A stretch of DNA of 60,952 nucleotides from Nanobdellota archaeon (GCA_018816705.1 JAHIVG010000103.1:1-60952); one strand, 5' to 3'; positions 31,993-40,063 are shown, counted from the stretch's first letter. Notes: generated by a model from the letters alone, not told the origin. Numbers and translations are program-made.

Positions 31993-32912
31993 AGAACGAT
32001 CACTACGTACTGCGAAGGGGAAACAAGCTCGAATACTGTGAAGCTGGACTGATCACCCCTGAGAACGCCCTCCTGCTAAGCCATCCTATAAGGCTGCAGA
32101 TACTCAGGCTGCTGGCCAAGAGGGAGATGTACCCTGCAGAGATAGCGTCGACGATCGGCGTGCACGAGCAGAAGGTATACTACCACATAAGGCAGCTTAT
32201 GAATGCAGGAATGCTCACTATCTACGAACGCAGCGAGATAAGGGGGACTGTGGCCAAGAGATACAAGGCTACAAGCCTCAACTTCTGCCTCAGCCTGGGA
32301 GGGGAATGGCAGAACGCCAGGAAGCTGCTATCGACCAAGAAAGAGAAGCTAAGCTATCTCTCACCCTTCATAGAGGGGACTGAGTTCAACTCGACATTCG
32401 TCGTCGGCAGCCCGGACCCGCACGGCCCGCACAAAGCAAGGGCGAGGGACTCCCACTATGCTGTTGAACTGGCCTTGTTCCTAGGCAACTACTGCTCTAC
32501 CAAGTCTCACTTTTCCACTATGCTGGACGTCGACATGAACATGAAGACTGATCCAGGCAATCTCATACTCGTCGGGGGGCCTGTCACGAACCTGCTCGTC
32601 GACTCGGTGAACAAGGCCTTGCCAGTGAGATTCAGCAAGAAGAAGCCTTGGGAACTGGTGTCCTCCACCACAGGGAAGAAGTACACCGAGGAGACCACAG
32701 GCATAGTGGCCAGGATACCTAATCCAGGATCAGACAGCCTCCTGCTCGTATTGGCAGGCATAAGGGCAGCAGGCACGAAATCAGCTGTCCTTGCAGTGAC
32801 GACCAACAAGGCGTTCAAGGACTTCAAGGGTGAGGAAAGCTATTGCAGGGTCGTGAACGGATTCGACCTGGACGGCGACGGGAGGGTGGACAATGTCGAG
32901 ATACTCGAATAG
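31989..32912 (+). CDS. Winged-helix protein with S-layer-like C-terminal domain and EF-hand-like loop
   Basis: 307 aa from ATG 31989; the longer track ORF (31905) lacks support. N-terminal ArsR/IclR-type winged helix (ALLLSHPIRLQILRLLAKREMYPAEIASTIGVHEQKVYYHIRQLMNAGML, about residues 20-75). The C-terminal half has VVGSPDPHGPHKARARDSHYAVELALFLGNY, LILVGGPVTNLLVDSVN and IVARIPNPGSDSLLLVLAGIRAAGTKSAVLA, a module found in archaeal S-layer-type proteins. It ends with DLDGDGRVDNVE, an EF-hand-like calcium loop. The combination suggests a regulator with a ligand-sensing domain. Confidence 0.82.
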   Translation: MKNDHYVLRRGNKLEYCEAGLITPENALLLSHPIRLQILRLLAKREMYPAEIASTIGVHEQKVYYHIRQLMNAGMLTIYERSEIRGTVAKRYKATSLNFCLSLGGEWQNARKLLSTKKEKLSYLSPFIEGTEFNSTFVVGSPDPHGPHKARARDSHYAVELALFLGNYCSTKSHFSTMLDVDMNMKTDPGNLILVGGPVTNLLVDSVNKALPVRFSKKKPWELVSSTTGKKYTEETTGIVARIPNPGSDSLLLVLAGIRAAGTKSAVLAVTTNKAFKDFKGEESYCRVVNGFDLDGDGRVDNVEILE

Positions 32913-33011
32913 GTCTCACTTTTTACGAATACCGATCAGGATTCCAACTAGTAACTTTCATTCAGCCCATATAAGGGCGATTTTCGACTTAATAGGGGAA
33001 GAGGTGGAATA

Positions 33012-33671
33012 ATGCTCTGGATCTTCAGAAAAAGCCGATTTGAGGCCCTATCGAGGCGTATAGACACTGCCTTAGGGGGTATGGAGAAGGACATCTACAG
33101 CCTCCAGGACTGGATAAGGCACCTCCATGACCGGGACGAGGGGCTTAAGAAGTCCCACCAGGAGCATATAGTCCTCACCAAGAGGGACATCACCCACCTC
33201 AACTCCTGGATAAAGTACCTCTACAAGCATATGTCGACGCTGCACGGCAGCATGAAGCAGCTCGGCGAAGGCCTGGAAGACATCAGGAAGACCAATGAAG
33301 AGATGTCTAAGAAGCTTAAGGAGATCGAGTCTAACTCTCACTTTTTACCTGTACAACCTAGGGCTCAGCTCAAGGCCCAGCCTATGGCTCATAAGCCTGG
33401 ATCCGGGCCTGTCTTAGCTGATCTCACCCTCCATGATGTCGGTGAGCTCTCACCTTCGGAGAAGGCGCTCATCATGGTGCTGTACACAGAACCAATACCA
33501 TCAAGCTATCATTCCATCGCCTCGAAATTGGGTTTGAATTACACAACTGTCAAGAACCTCATGTATAAGGCCAAGAAGAAGGGCTTTGTCATCAAGAGCC
33601 GGCTGAATGAGGATGGGGAAAAGGAATTCTACCTTGACAAGGCCATGCGGATCAAGGTATCCGGAAGATAA
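33012..33671 (+). CDS. Coiled-coil winged-helix protein
   Basis: 219 aa. A helical, highly charged N-terminal region (about residues 1-115) with a probable coiled coil (YSLQDWIRHLHDRDEGLKKSHQEH, IRKTNEEMSKKLKEIE). A Pro/Ala linker follows, then a C-terminal wHTH (LSPSEKALIMVLYTEPIPSSYHSIASKLGLNYTTVKNLMYKAKKKGFV, about 145-195). Good SD (GAGGTGG) and a TATA-like element (CATATAAGG) at 32970. It follows the S-layer-type regulator in the same direction and could form its partner. Function unknown. Confidence 0.72.
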   Translation: MLWIFRKSRFEALSRRIDTALGGMEKDIYSLQDWIRHLHDRDEGLKKSHQEHIVLTKRDITHLNSWIKYLYKHMSTLHGSMKQLGEGLEDIRKTNEEMSKKLKEIESNSHFLPVQPRAQLKAQPMAHKPGSGPVLADLTLHDVGELSPSEKALIMVLYTEPIPSSYHSIASKLGLNYTTVKNLMYKAKKKGFVIKSRLNEDGEKEFYLDKAMRIKVSGR

Positions 33672-33706
33672 ACGGGGGATAAATAGGGGTGTGACACGTG
33701 TCACGG

Positions 33707-33740
33707 GTGTGTCACACTAGTGACATAGACGACAAACTGG
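33707..33740 (+). repeat. 34-nt direct repeat, copy 1
   Basis: The first copy of a 34-nt exact direct repeat inside the palindromic array; the second copy is at 33898-33931, start to start 191 nt apart. It includes TGTCAC-ACTA-GTGACA plus a non-palindromic tail (TAGACGACAAACTGG). Confidence 0.85.
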
Positions 33741-33897
33741 TTATTGAGTGACACATCACTTGTGACGTGTCACTGTGTCACTTACCTGGTGTCACATGTG
33801 TGACACATCGATGACATCGACGGTAAACAAGCTCGACTTAACAAGCAGAAGATATGTGGATCCGGGCTTGTTCGTGGGATTTCCGGAAGTGACACAC

Positions 33898-33931
33898 GTG
33901 TGTCACACTAGTGACATAGACGACAAACTGG
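33898..33931 (+). repeat. 34-nt direct repeat, copy 2
   Basis: Identical to 33707-33740. Exact identity suggests recent duplication or strong conservation of a site whose 3' non-palindromic tail also matters. Confidence 0.85.
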
Positions 33932-33948
33932 GAAAACGGTGACACACG

Positions 33949-34470
33949 TCACGGGTGGAGTGACACAGAGTTTTCGAGAATTTTCTTGAGAATCTGCCTG
34001 GCGATCGCTCGCGAGGGGGTCTTGGAGGAGTCGGCTGTGAGGACCTTGAAGCCTGATTCCTCTGCTTCGTTCCCGCAGATATCAAGGTTCTCACATTCCA
34101 GGTTCTCCTTGATCTTCTCAGCAGAGTATTTCCTCTCCTCGAGGCGCCTCTTGAGGATGGCTGGAGAGCAGTGCAGGACTATACAGAAGTCGAACAGTGA
34201 GGGATCCATCACCTGGCTGAGGTGACCCTCGACGATGACTGACTTATCATCTTCCCTGGCCTTCTTCAGGATAGGGCCTAAACGCTCATTAAGGCTCTTA
34301 GAATCGACTATCTGACAGTCCCTCTGTTCATCATATCCCTCTGAGAGATCATGCTCCTTTATGAAGGCTGTAAGCCCTATCAGATGGCATCCTAGTAAAA
34401 GTGAGAGTTCCTTAGCTAATTCACTCTTGCCGGTGCCCGGCGTACCTGTGATGGCCAATATGAATCGCAT
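33949..34470 (-). CDS. AK6/Fap7-like adenylate kinase family P-loop protein
   Basis: 173 aa from ATG 34470 (TATA TTTTATAAATG about 26 nt upstream; the track start at 34521 is longer). P-loop ILAITGTPGTGKSELAKELS at the start, then NMP-binding and LID-like segments (VIVEGHLSQVMDP; FDFCIVLHCSPAILKRRLEERKYSAEKIKENLECE). This fits the hCINAP/Fap7 adenylate-kinase-like family used in ribosomal small-subunit maturation. Its last codons (SVSLHP) are encoded inside the GTGACA repeat tract, and a GTGACA half-site also overlaps its promoter (34487-34492). Confidence 0.85.
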   Translation of the reverse strand: MRFILAITGTPGTGKSELAKELSLLLGCHLIGLTAFIKEHDLSEGYDEQRDCQIVDSKSLNERLGPILKKAREDDKSVIVEGHLSQVMDPSLFDFCIVLHCSPAILKRRLEERKYSAEKIKENLECENLDICGNEAEESGFKVLTADSSKTPSRAIARQILKKILENSVSLHP

Positions 34471-34501
34471 GAGCCGATGCGGTGAAGTGACATTTATAAA
34501 A

Positions 34502-35116
34502 CTATGCTCGGCGCCTGACAAGCCAGGTGGCCAGCAAAGCCACTATGACCACTGCTCCACCGACGAGAAACCATATGACCGGCTCGGGGACGAGGGCTGA
34601 TCTGACTGTCTCCACAGCCTCGGGAATAGGGGCAGCTGCTAGGTCTGGAACGGCCTCTGCCATAGGCTGGGCAGCCTCTTTAGCCATGTCTGCAGACCCG
34701 GCCAGCGTCTTGAACACCGCAGGCCTCTTGAAGAATGCCAGGATGCCTGCTCCGACGACCAGTGCGGCGATGGACGGGAGGATGTGCCTTATCTTGACAG
34801 AGACACCTTCCTTGGTGTCAGGGGTGATGACTATGAACTTGTTGGCGAGGGTGTAATGGTTGACCTCCTTGCCCTTCTTGCTGTAGTGGAACTCCTCGAC
34901 GTTGACGAGCTTTGCAGCGAGGAGCTGCTGGAGGTTGTAATGCACAGTGGATAGGGGTATGTCCAGCTCCTTGGCGATCCCGGTCTCGGTAGCGTCCTTC
35001 TCAGCGAGGTGATCCAGTATCTTCCTGCATGTCTCGCTCGAGATGACGTTCGCAAGCTTCTTCGCCTTGTCCTCCTTCATCGAGACCAGCACAAAGGTCT
35101 CATTCTTCTTCTTCAT
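34502..35116 (-). CDS. Membrane-bound ArsR-type transcriptional regulator
   Basis: 204 aa. Winged helix with KKLANVISSETCRKILDHLAEKDATETGIAKELDIPLSTVHYNLQQLLAAKLV (about residues 19-73). Then a beta wing, a first membrane helix (about 110-128), a low-complexity Ala/Pro/Glu-rich linker, and a second helix (about 180-200) ending in RRRA. The DNA-binding domain is thus tethered to the membrane. A TATA-like tract (CTTTAAATAAGC) is just upstream of the ATG. Target unknown. Confidence 0.82.
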   Translation of the reverse strand: MKKKNETFVLVSMKEDKAKKLANVISSETCRKILDHLAEKDATETGIAKELDIPLSTVHYNLQQLLAAKLVNVEEFHYSKKGKEVNHYTLANKFIVITPDTKEGVSVKIRHILPSIAALVVGAGILAFFKRPAVFKTLAGSADMAKEAAQPMAEAVPDLAAAPIPEAVETVRSALVPEPVIWFLVGGAVVIVALLATWLVRRRA

Positions 35117-35212
35117 GGGAAGTGTATGGTATCTTGCTTATTTAAAGGTTGTCAAGGGTTCAAAGCGGGTTGAAGCGATAGCTATATAAGTGCAGGATGG
35201 CTTCTGGTGCGC

Positions 35213-35614
35213 ATGGCAGTCATAACCGTTTCCACATCGAAGAGATACGAGCTGGTCGACGTGACTGAGGATGTGAGGGTTATAGTCAAGGAATCAGGTG
35301 TCAAAGAAGGGCTGTGCAATGTCTATGCTCCCCATGCCACTGCTGCCATCACGATCAACGAGAACGCGGACCCGAACATACGGGATGACATATCAGATGC
35401 CTTAAGCCAGCTCATCAAGGAGGGCTGCTGGAGGCATGACAGGATCGACAACAACGCGGCCTCGCACATAAAGGCGGCCATAGTCGGGGCCAGCGAGACC
35501 ATACCTATCGTCAACGGAGAGCTGGCCATGGGCACATGGCAGGACATATTCATCTGCGACTTCGACGGGCCAAGGACGAGAAAAGTTATCGTCACAGTGC
35601 TGCCCAAAAGCTGA
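35213..35614 (+). CDS. yjbQ: YjbQ family (UPF0047) secondary thiamine-phosphate synthase-type protein
   Basis: 133 aa from ATG 35213 (the track GTG is at 35207); TATA (GCTATATAAG) is about 30 nt upstream. Family signatures: NVYAPHATAAITINENADPNIRDDI, the His-rich WRHDRIDNNAASHIKAAIVG, and LAMGTWQDIFICDFDGPR. Bacterial members show weak thiamine-phosphate synthase activity, but the physiological role is unclear. Single gene. Confidence 0.93.
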   Translation: MAVITVSTSKRYELVDVTEDVRVIVKESGVKEGLCNVYAPHATAAITINENADPNIRDDISDALSQLIKEGCWRHDRIDNNAASHIKAAIVGASETIPIVNGELAMGTWQDIFICDFDGPRTRKVIVTVLPKS

Positions 35615-35652
35615 AATAGAACTAACCGCATGGTGCCTAAAAATTATGGACA

Positions 35653-35724
35653 GAGCGCGATGACTGAGTGAACACCCACTGAGCCTTACGGCGATGATGA
35701 TCGGAAGTAACTTATGAGCGCGTC
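35653..35724 (+). ncRNA. Candidate box C/D guide RNA
   Basis: Box-like elements in order: C (GCGATGA, 35657-35663, one mismatch to RTGATGA), D' (CTGA, 35679-35682), C' (ATGATGA, 35694-35700, perfect) and D (ATGA, 35714-35717, a variant of CTGA), flanked by GCGC/GCGC terminal pairing. Spacings between boxes (15, 11 and 13 nt) fit archaeal guide RNAs. The weak D box keeps confidence moderate. No target is assigned. Confidence 0.4.
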
Positions 35725-35746
35725 CAATATATTGAAAGAGGTCAGG

Positions 35747-36179
35747 TCACTTCTTCGGCTTGCGTGGCTTCTTGAAGAACATCTCATTATCCATGAGAAG
35801 AAGCAGGGTGACTGCGACTGTGACTAAGAGCGAAGCGAAGTAATGCCCCAGCCCGACTGAGATGCCTATCAGGCAGACTGCCCATATGGAAGCTGCGGTG
35901 GTGAGGCCCATCACTTTCTTCTTGGCGTGGAGTATCGTCCCGGCGCCGAGGAATCCTATGCCAGTGATAAGGCCTTGAGCAATGCGAGCAGCGGGGTCAG
36001 AGCCCTCGAAATGGGTTATCGCCACAATCATGGCCAGGGCAGAGCCCAGGCCAGACCAGGATGTGTGTGCGTAGGCCAGCAGCCATGTTCGCCCTCTCGC
36101 GCTCAAAACCAATCAACCCGCCGAAGAGAATGGCCACACCCAGGCGGAGAAGGGCTTCGTTCAACGCTATCTGCTCCAT
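35747..36179 (-). pseudogene. mgtC: MgtC/SapB family protein, frameshifted
   Basis: Two overlapping frames together give one MgtC: MEQIALNEALLRLGVAILFGGLIGFERERANMAAGLRTHIL in one frame (ends near 36056) and GSALAMIVAITHFEGSDPAARIAQGLITGIGFLGAGTI onward in another, ending DNEMFF. The family sequence requires about ILVCLGSALAM; here there is one extra base near 36047-36056 (TGGCCTGGGC). It may be a true pseudogene or an assembly or sequencing error. MgtC is a small inner-membrane protein associated with low Mg2+. TATA (TTTTATAAATG) about 35 nt upstream. Confidence 0.78.
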
Positions 36180-36232
36180 AAAAATCCCAGAACACTTCAC
36201 ATTTATAAAATTATGTTATCATCAGGCGGGAA

Positions 36233-37366
36233 TCAGCCAAACATGAGGAGGTGGTCTTCCTTCTCCTTCTCCTTCACCTTGGCGATGGCCTCGATGAGAT
36301 CCTTCTCGTTGACCGTATTCCGGTTCTTCCTGATCGCAAAATAGCCTGCTTCGGTCGCGACAGCCCTTATCTCCGCACCGGAGAATCCATCCATCTTCAT
36401 CACGAGGCGCTTTATGTTCATCTTCTTGTTCAGCCTCATCCTCTTCGTGTGAATCCGGAAGATCTGCTCGATGCCTTCCTTGGTAGGGAGGGGGATGTGG
36501 ATCTGCCTGTCGAGACGGCCCGGCCGGAGCATAGCAGGGTCGAGTATGTCCCTCCTGTTGGTGCAGCCGATGACCTTCACGTCCGCAAGATGCTTGAAAC
36601 CATCTATCTCGGCGAGGAGCTGCATGAAGGTGCGCTGCACCTCCCTCTCGCCAGAGGTGCCTATCTCAATCCTCTTGGCCGCGATGGCATCCAGCTCATC
36701 GATGAATATTATCGAAGGCGCTTTCTCTTTTGCTAGGATGAAAATCTCCTTCACCAGCTTTGCGCCTTCGCCTATGAACTTCTGGACAAGCTCTGAGCCG
36801 ACTATCTCGATGAAAGTGCTTTTGGTCGAGGCAGCTACGGCCTTGGCAAGCAGTGTCTTCCCTGTACCTGGTTCGCCATGGAGCAATATGCCCTTAGGAG
36901 GCTGTATTCCCACCTTCTCGAATAGCTCGGGCTTCATCAAGGGAAGCTCTATGACCTCCTGCACCTCGATTATCTGGTCCTTCAGGCCGCCGACATCCTT
37001 CCAAGACACCTTGGGCTTCTCCATTATCACGAACTTCTCGACATCGAAACGCTTCGAGATGGACAGCCTCTTTATCACGGTCAGGTTGCGCTGCTCCACG
37101 AGCACCTGGTCCCCGACAGTGAGCTTTCCGCTGTTCCTAGACAGGTTGACGTAGAACCGGTTGCCGTTAGGGACCCTGATTATGACATGGTCCTTGAATA
37201 TCTCCCTGACCTCACAGACCATCAACGGAGGGGTCTTGAAGCGCTCCACCTCGTTCCTGAGCTCCTGAACTGTCTCCCTAAGAACTCTGTTCTCCTCCTC
37301 CATCTGATTCGTCTGAGTAGTGTAATTGTAGACTACGCTCTCCACTTCCTTGTCCTTCGATGTCAT
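36233..37366 (-). CDS. pan: Proteasome-activating nucleotidase PAN
   Basis: 377 aa. AAA+ ATPase hexamer that unfolds substrates for the 20S proteasome. N-terminal coiled coil (NQMEEENRVLRETVQELRNEVERF, about residues 20-45), OB domain (VCEVREIFKDHVIIRVPNG), then Walker A GEPGTGKT, Walker B IIFIDELDAI, and arginine-finger region MLRPGRLDR, with a C-terminal helical domain. Shorter than most PAN proteins (about 400 aa or more). The C-terminus is DHLLMFG and lacks the HbYX motif (usually L-Y-R), so docking on the proteasome would need to differ. Confidence 0.93.
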   Translation of the reverse strand: MTSKDKEVESVVYNYTTQTNQMEEENRVLRETVQELRNEVERFKTPPLMVCEVREIFKDHVIIRVPNGNRFYVNLSRNSGKLTVGDQVLVEQRNLTVIKRLSISKRFDVEKFVIMEKPKVSWKDVGGLKDQIIEVQEVIELPLMKPELFEKVGIQPPKGILLHGEPGTGKTLLAKAVAASTKSTFIEIVGSELVQKFIGEGAKLVKEIFILAKEKAPSIIFIDELDAIAAKRIEIGTSGEREVQRTFMQLLAEIDGFKHLADVKVIGCTNRRDILDPAMLRPGRLDRQIHIPLPTKEGIEQIFRIHTKRMRLNKKMNIKRLVMKMDGFSGAEIRAVATEAGYFAIRKNRNTVNEKDLIEAIAKVKEKEKEDHLLMFG

Positions 37367-37376
37367 TATTATCCTA

Positions 37377-38684
37377 TCATTTCGATCCGGTTATGTTGAC
37401 GTCCTTCACCGACACCGCAGGGCTGATCACGGGGCTCTCTGTCTCCCAGCACATTATCTGCCTGCTTTCGTTGGAGGAATCAACCACAGAGCACAGCATC
37501 CTGGGCAGGTCATCACTCACCCTTATGCCCTTTACAGCCCCCTTCAGCTCTCCGTCCTCAATGATGAAGATCGCGTCCCTGGGGACAGTCGAGAACTGGC
37601 CTGTAAGGTAGTTCTGGAACCGTGTGTACCAAAGGTTTGTTATCAGCAAGCCTTTTCCTGTCTTTTTAAGCAGTTCCCCCTTATTATATTTTCCCTTTTT
37701 CATCACCACATTCCAGGGCCTGGGACAGACGAGGCCTGCATTGCCTGTGGTCCTCTTGCCGTGCTTTCGGGCCAGAGAGGTGTTGAACAAGTAGTTTTTC
37801 AGCACGCCCTCCTTTATTATCTCGGTCCGCCTGGTCGGCACCCCTTCATCATCAAAAGGAGTGGACTGCACCCCATTGGGTATCAGGGGATCATCGATTA
37901 TAGTGACCTTGTCTGATGCCACCTTTTTCCCGTGCTTGCCAGCCAGGAATGAAAGTCCTGCCTCCACGCTGAACATCGAAGCGGCGTTGCCGACATGGTC
38001 AAGGAGATTGGCAAACGCCAGTGGCTCGAACACGACATCATACTTGCCCAGCTTGATCCCCTTCGGATCCCTTGCGAGCAAGGCCGTCCTCGACGCATCT
38101 TTGGCCGCCTTTTCGGCGTCGAGGTGCTTGAGCATGCATCCTGCCCTGACCTCATGCGCAGAGGCATCCTTGGCTGCCAGCGCCCTCATAGAGAGATAAT
38201 AGCTAGAGCCCCTGGTCTCGGCATCAACACCATTAGATGTCAGGAGGTGTGTGTGACCGGTCCCATACTCGAAGACACCACCCAACCGGGTAGGCTTGGC
38301 AGCTACAATCGCTGACTTGACGATGTCCGGGGCCTGGCTGTCCAGGTCAAGTATGGACCCATCATATGTATCCCTTATCGTTTTGTAGTTGAAGCTGCCT
38401 TCGGCGATGCCGAAGTAATCCTCTTTGGGCTGCAATGCCTTGGCAAAGCTCACCAATGAGGAAGCCGTGGCCTTGAGATTGCTCTTGGTCAGGTGCTGCA
38501 ATGTGGTCGAGATCAGCCTTTTCTTATATGCGAAGAACAGCCTGTAGGAGGTATCCTCCCACATCTTCGTCGTGGCTATGACGCTGTTGACAAACTTTAT
38601 CTGGGTCTCGGTGAAGGTGTGGAGAGACATCACTATGTCATCTGCGCCTAGCCTTTCCAGCTCCTTGATCAGCAGTCGAATCAT
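37377..38684 (-). CDS. pmbA: PmbA/TldE-like protease subunit
   Basis: 435 aa from ATG 38684, which overlaps the tldD stop; the track ORF (start 38768) runs back over tldD. It has the TldD/PmbA fold (VVAKPTRLGGVFEYGTGHT type glycine-rich segment, GLSFLAGKHGKKVASDKVTIIDDPLIPNGVQSTPFDDEGVPTRR) but lacks the HExxxH zinc motif, as expected for TldE. It forms a heterodimer with TldD and processes small peptides. Last gene of the operon tyrS-tldD-pmbA. Confidence 0.9.
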   Translation of the reverse strand: MIRLLIKELERLGADDIVMSLHTFTETQIKFVNSVIATTKMWEDTSYRLFFAYKKRLISTTLQHLTKSNLKATASSLVSFAKALQPKEDYFGIAEGSFNYKTIRDTYDGSILDLDSQAPDIVKSAIVAAKPTRLGGVFEYGTGHTHLLTSNGVDAETRGSSYYLSMRALAAKDASAHEVRAGCMLKHLDAEKAAKDASRTALLARDPKGIKLGKYDVVFEPLAFANLLDHVGNAASMFSVEAGLSFLAGKHGKKVASDKVTIIDDPLIPNGVQSTPFDDEGVPTRRTEIIKEGVLKNYLFNTSLARKHGKRTTGNAGLVCPRPWNVVMKKGKYNKGELLKKTGKGLLITNLWYTRFQNYLTGQFSTVPRDAIFIIEDGELKGAVKGIRVSDDLPRMLCSVVDSSNESRQIMCWETESPVISPAVSVKDVNITGSK

Positions 38685-40063
38685 CTTCCCACCCTGATCT
38701 TCCGTAGCCTGATCGATGGGCCACCCATCGTCACGGGCATGCCTTGCATGGGCTCGCCCTTGCCGCACGTGCCTGCGAAAAGCTCTACCTTGTCACTTAT
38801 AGCGTCGATGGATCTGTACAGGGTGTGCGTGCTCAGCTCGAGCACGGGCTGCCTCACCGGGACTGTGATCTCTCCATCTTCGATCAGATAAGCCTCGTTC
38901 CCCACATATTTCTGGTGCACCCGCCTGTCATCGATGTTCCACTCCATGAAGCTCTTGATGAAGACCCCCTTCTTTATGCCGTCGAGCAGTTCGTCGAACT
39001 TGTGGGTGCCGGGAAGCATGAAAGTGTTGGACATCCTAGGTATTGGCTCGCGGTTATAGGCTGATGCCCTTGCCGAGCCGTTGCTCCTGATGCCGAGGCT
39101 GCCGGCGGTCTCCCTGCTGTGCAGGAACTCGTTTATCCTTCCGGCCTTCATCAGGTACTTACGCCTGGCCTTAACGCCCTCATCATCGTACTGGTAATAA
39201 CCGGCGCTGTTCCTCACCGTAGGATCATCTACGACATCCACCATGCTGTTCCCGATCGCCTTGCCGCGCATATTCAGCGTAATGAATGACTCGCCTGCTT
39301 GGGCAGCCTCCCTCCCGAGGATCCTGTCAGCCTCATACGGGTGGCCGCCGCTCTCGTGCACGATTATCCCCACCACTTCCGGAGAGGCGACCACATCGAT
39401 ATTTCCCTTCGGGCAGGGAGTGCCTTTCTCAATATTCTTCGTCAGGGCGCATATCTCTCCTGCGAGCGCCTCGTGGAAACACCACTTCTTAACGTTCTCA
39501 TAGCCGCCGATGGATACCTTCTCCATATGCCTCTGCATAGTGACCTTCTTGCCGACTGTGAAGACGGTGTGCAACCCGACGTAGGGCTTTGAGCTCTCTA
39601 TGTGTGCCCCTTCGGACGAGGCGTAGACAGTGTCTGTCTGGGACATGAAAAACGAGAAGTATCGCAAAGGCAGCCCCTTTGCCACGGAATCGAGCTCAGC
39701 AAGATAGCTCAGGTTCTCCTCAGGGGAGACAGAGAACAACTTCTGCTTCTGCTTGATGTGCATCTTTCTCTTCACCGGCTGCGCCTTGGCAAGCGAGGTC
39801 TTGCCTGAATGCCTCGCCGTGCTCGCAGCCCTCCGGATGAGTCGGGTGAGAGCCTTCTTCGTGAGATTGTTGGTCGAGCAGAAACCCTGCCTGCCATCGA
39901 TGATCAGCCTTATGCCTATTCCCTTGCGCTCGTCCAGGCTGCCGAGCTCTGGGATGCCGTTCTTCAGGATGAATGACCTTGACCGGGTATTCTCGAGCCT
40001 GGCGTCCACGAATCCTGCGCCGTGCGTCTTGCCCTGCTCAACTGCGAATTCTGCCAGGGTCAT
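38681..40063 (-). CDS. tldD: TldD metalloprotease subunit
   Basis: 460 aa. Catalytic zinc motif HESGGH in VGIIVHESGGHPYEADRILG, GTCGKGEPMQGMPVTMGGPSIRLRKI near the C-terminus, and YYQYDDEGVKARR and SNTFMLPGTH in the middle, all family signatures. Start ATG 40063 overlaps the end of tyrS by ATGA, and the 3' end overlaps pmbA in the same way. Heterodimer protease with TldE; bacterial substrates include modified peptides. The archaeal substrate is unknown. Confidence 0.95.
   Translation of the reverse strand: MTLAEFAVEQGKTHGAGFVDARLENTRSRSFILKNGIPELGSLDERKGIGIRLIIDGRQGFCSTNNLTKKALTRLIRRAASTARHSGKTSLAKAQPVKRKMHIKQKQKLFSVSPEENLSYLAELDSVAKGLPLRYFSFFMSQTDTVYASSEGAHIESSKPYVGLHTVFTVGKKVTMQRHMEKVSIGGYENVKKWCFHEALAGEICALTKNIEKGTPCPKGNIDVVASPEVVGIIVHESGGHPYEADRILGREAAQAGESFITLNMRGKAIGNSMVDVVDDPTVRNSAGYYQYDDEGVKARRKYLMKAGRINEFLHSRETAGSLGIRSNGSARASAYNREPIPRMSNTFMLPGTHKFDELLDGIKKGVFIKSFMEWNIDDRRVHQKYVGNEAYLIEDGEITVPVRQPVLELSTHTLYRSIDAISDKVELFAGTCGKGEPMQGMPVTMGGPSIRLRKIRVGR

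Larger units (their letters stand above)
33691..33965. repeat. Array of GTGACA/TGTCAC palindromic repeats between convergent genes
   Basis: I count 14 exact GTGACA or TGTCAC hexamers in 275 bp; several pair as palindromes: GTGACACGTGTCAC (33691-33704, perfect), GTGTCAC-ATGT-GTGACAC (33789-33806), and GTGACACACGTGTGTCAC (33889-33906, an 18-bp perfect palindrome). Spacing between arms varies. The tract lies after the stop of the coiled-coil winged-helix gene and reaches into the last codons of the convergent AK6 gene, so it is not placed as an ordinary promoter. It could be a cluster of protein-binding sites (partition, origin or silencing) or a hairpin-forming terminator region. Confidence 0.8.

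Noticed and set aside
33691-33965. CRISPR array
   Set aside because: Repeats are short palindromes at variable spacing, not a regular repeat-spacer pattern, and no cas genes are near.
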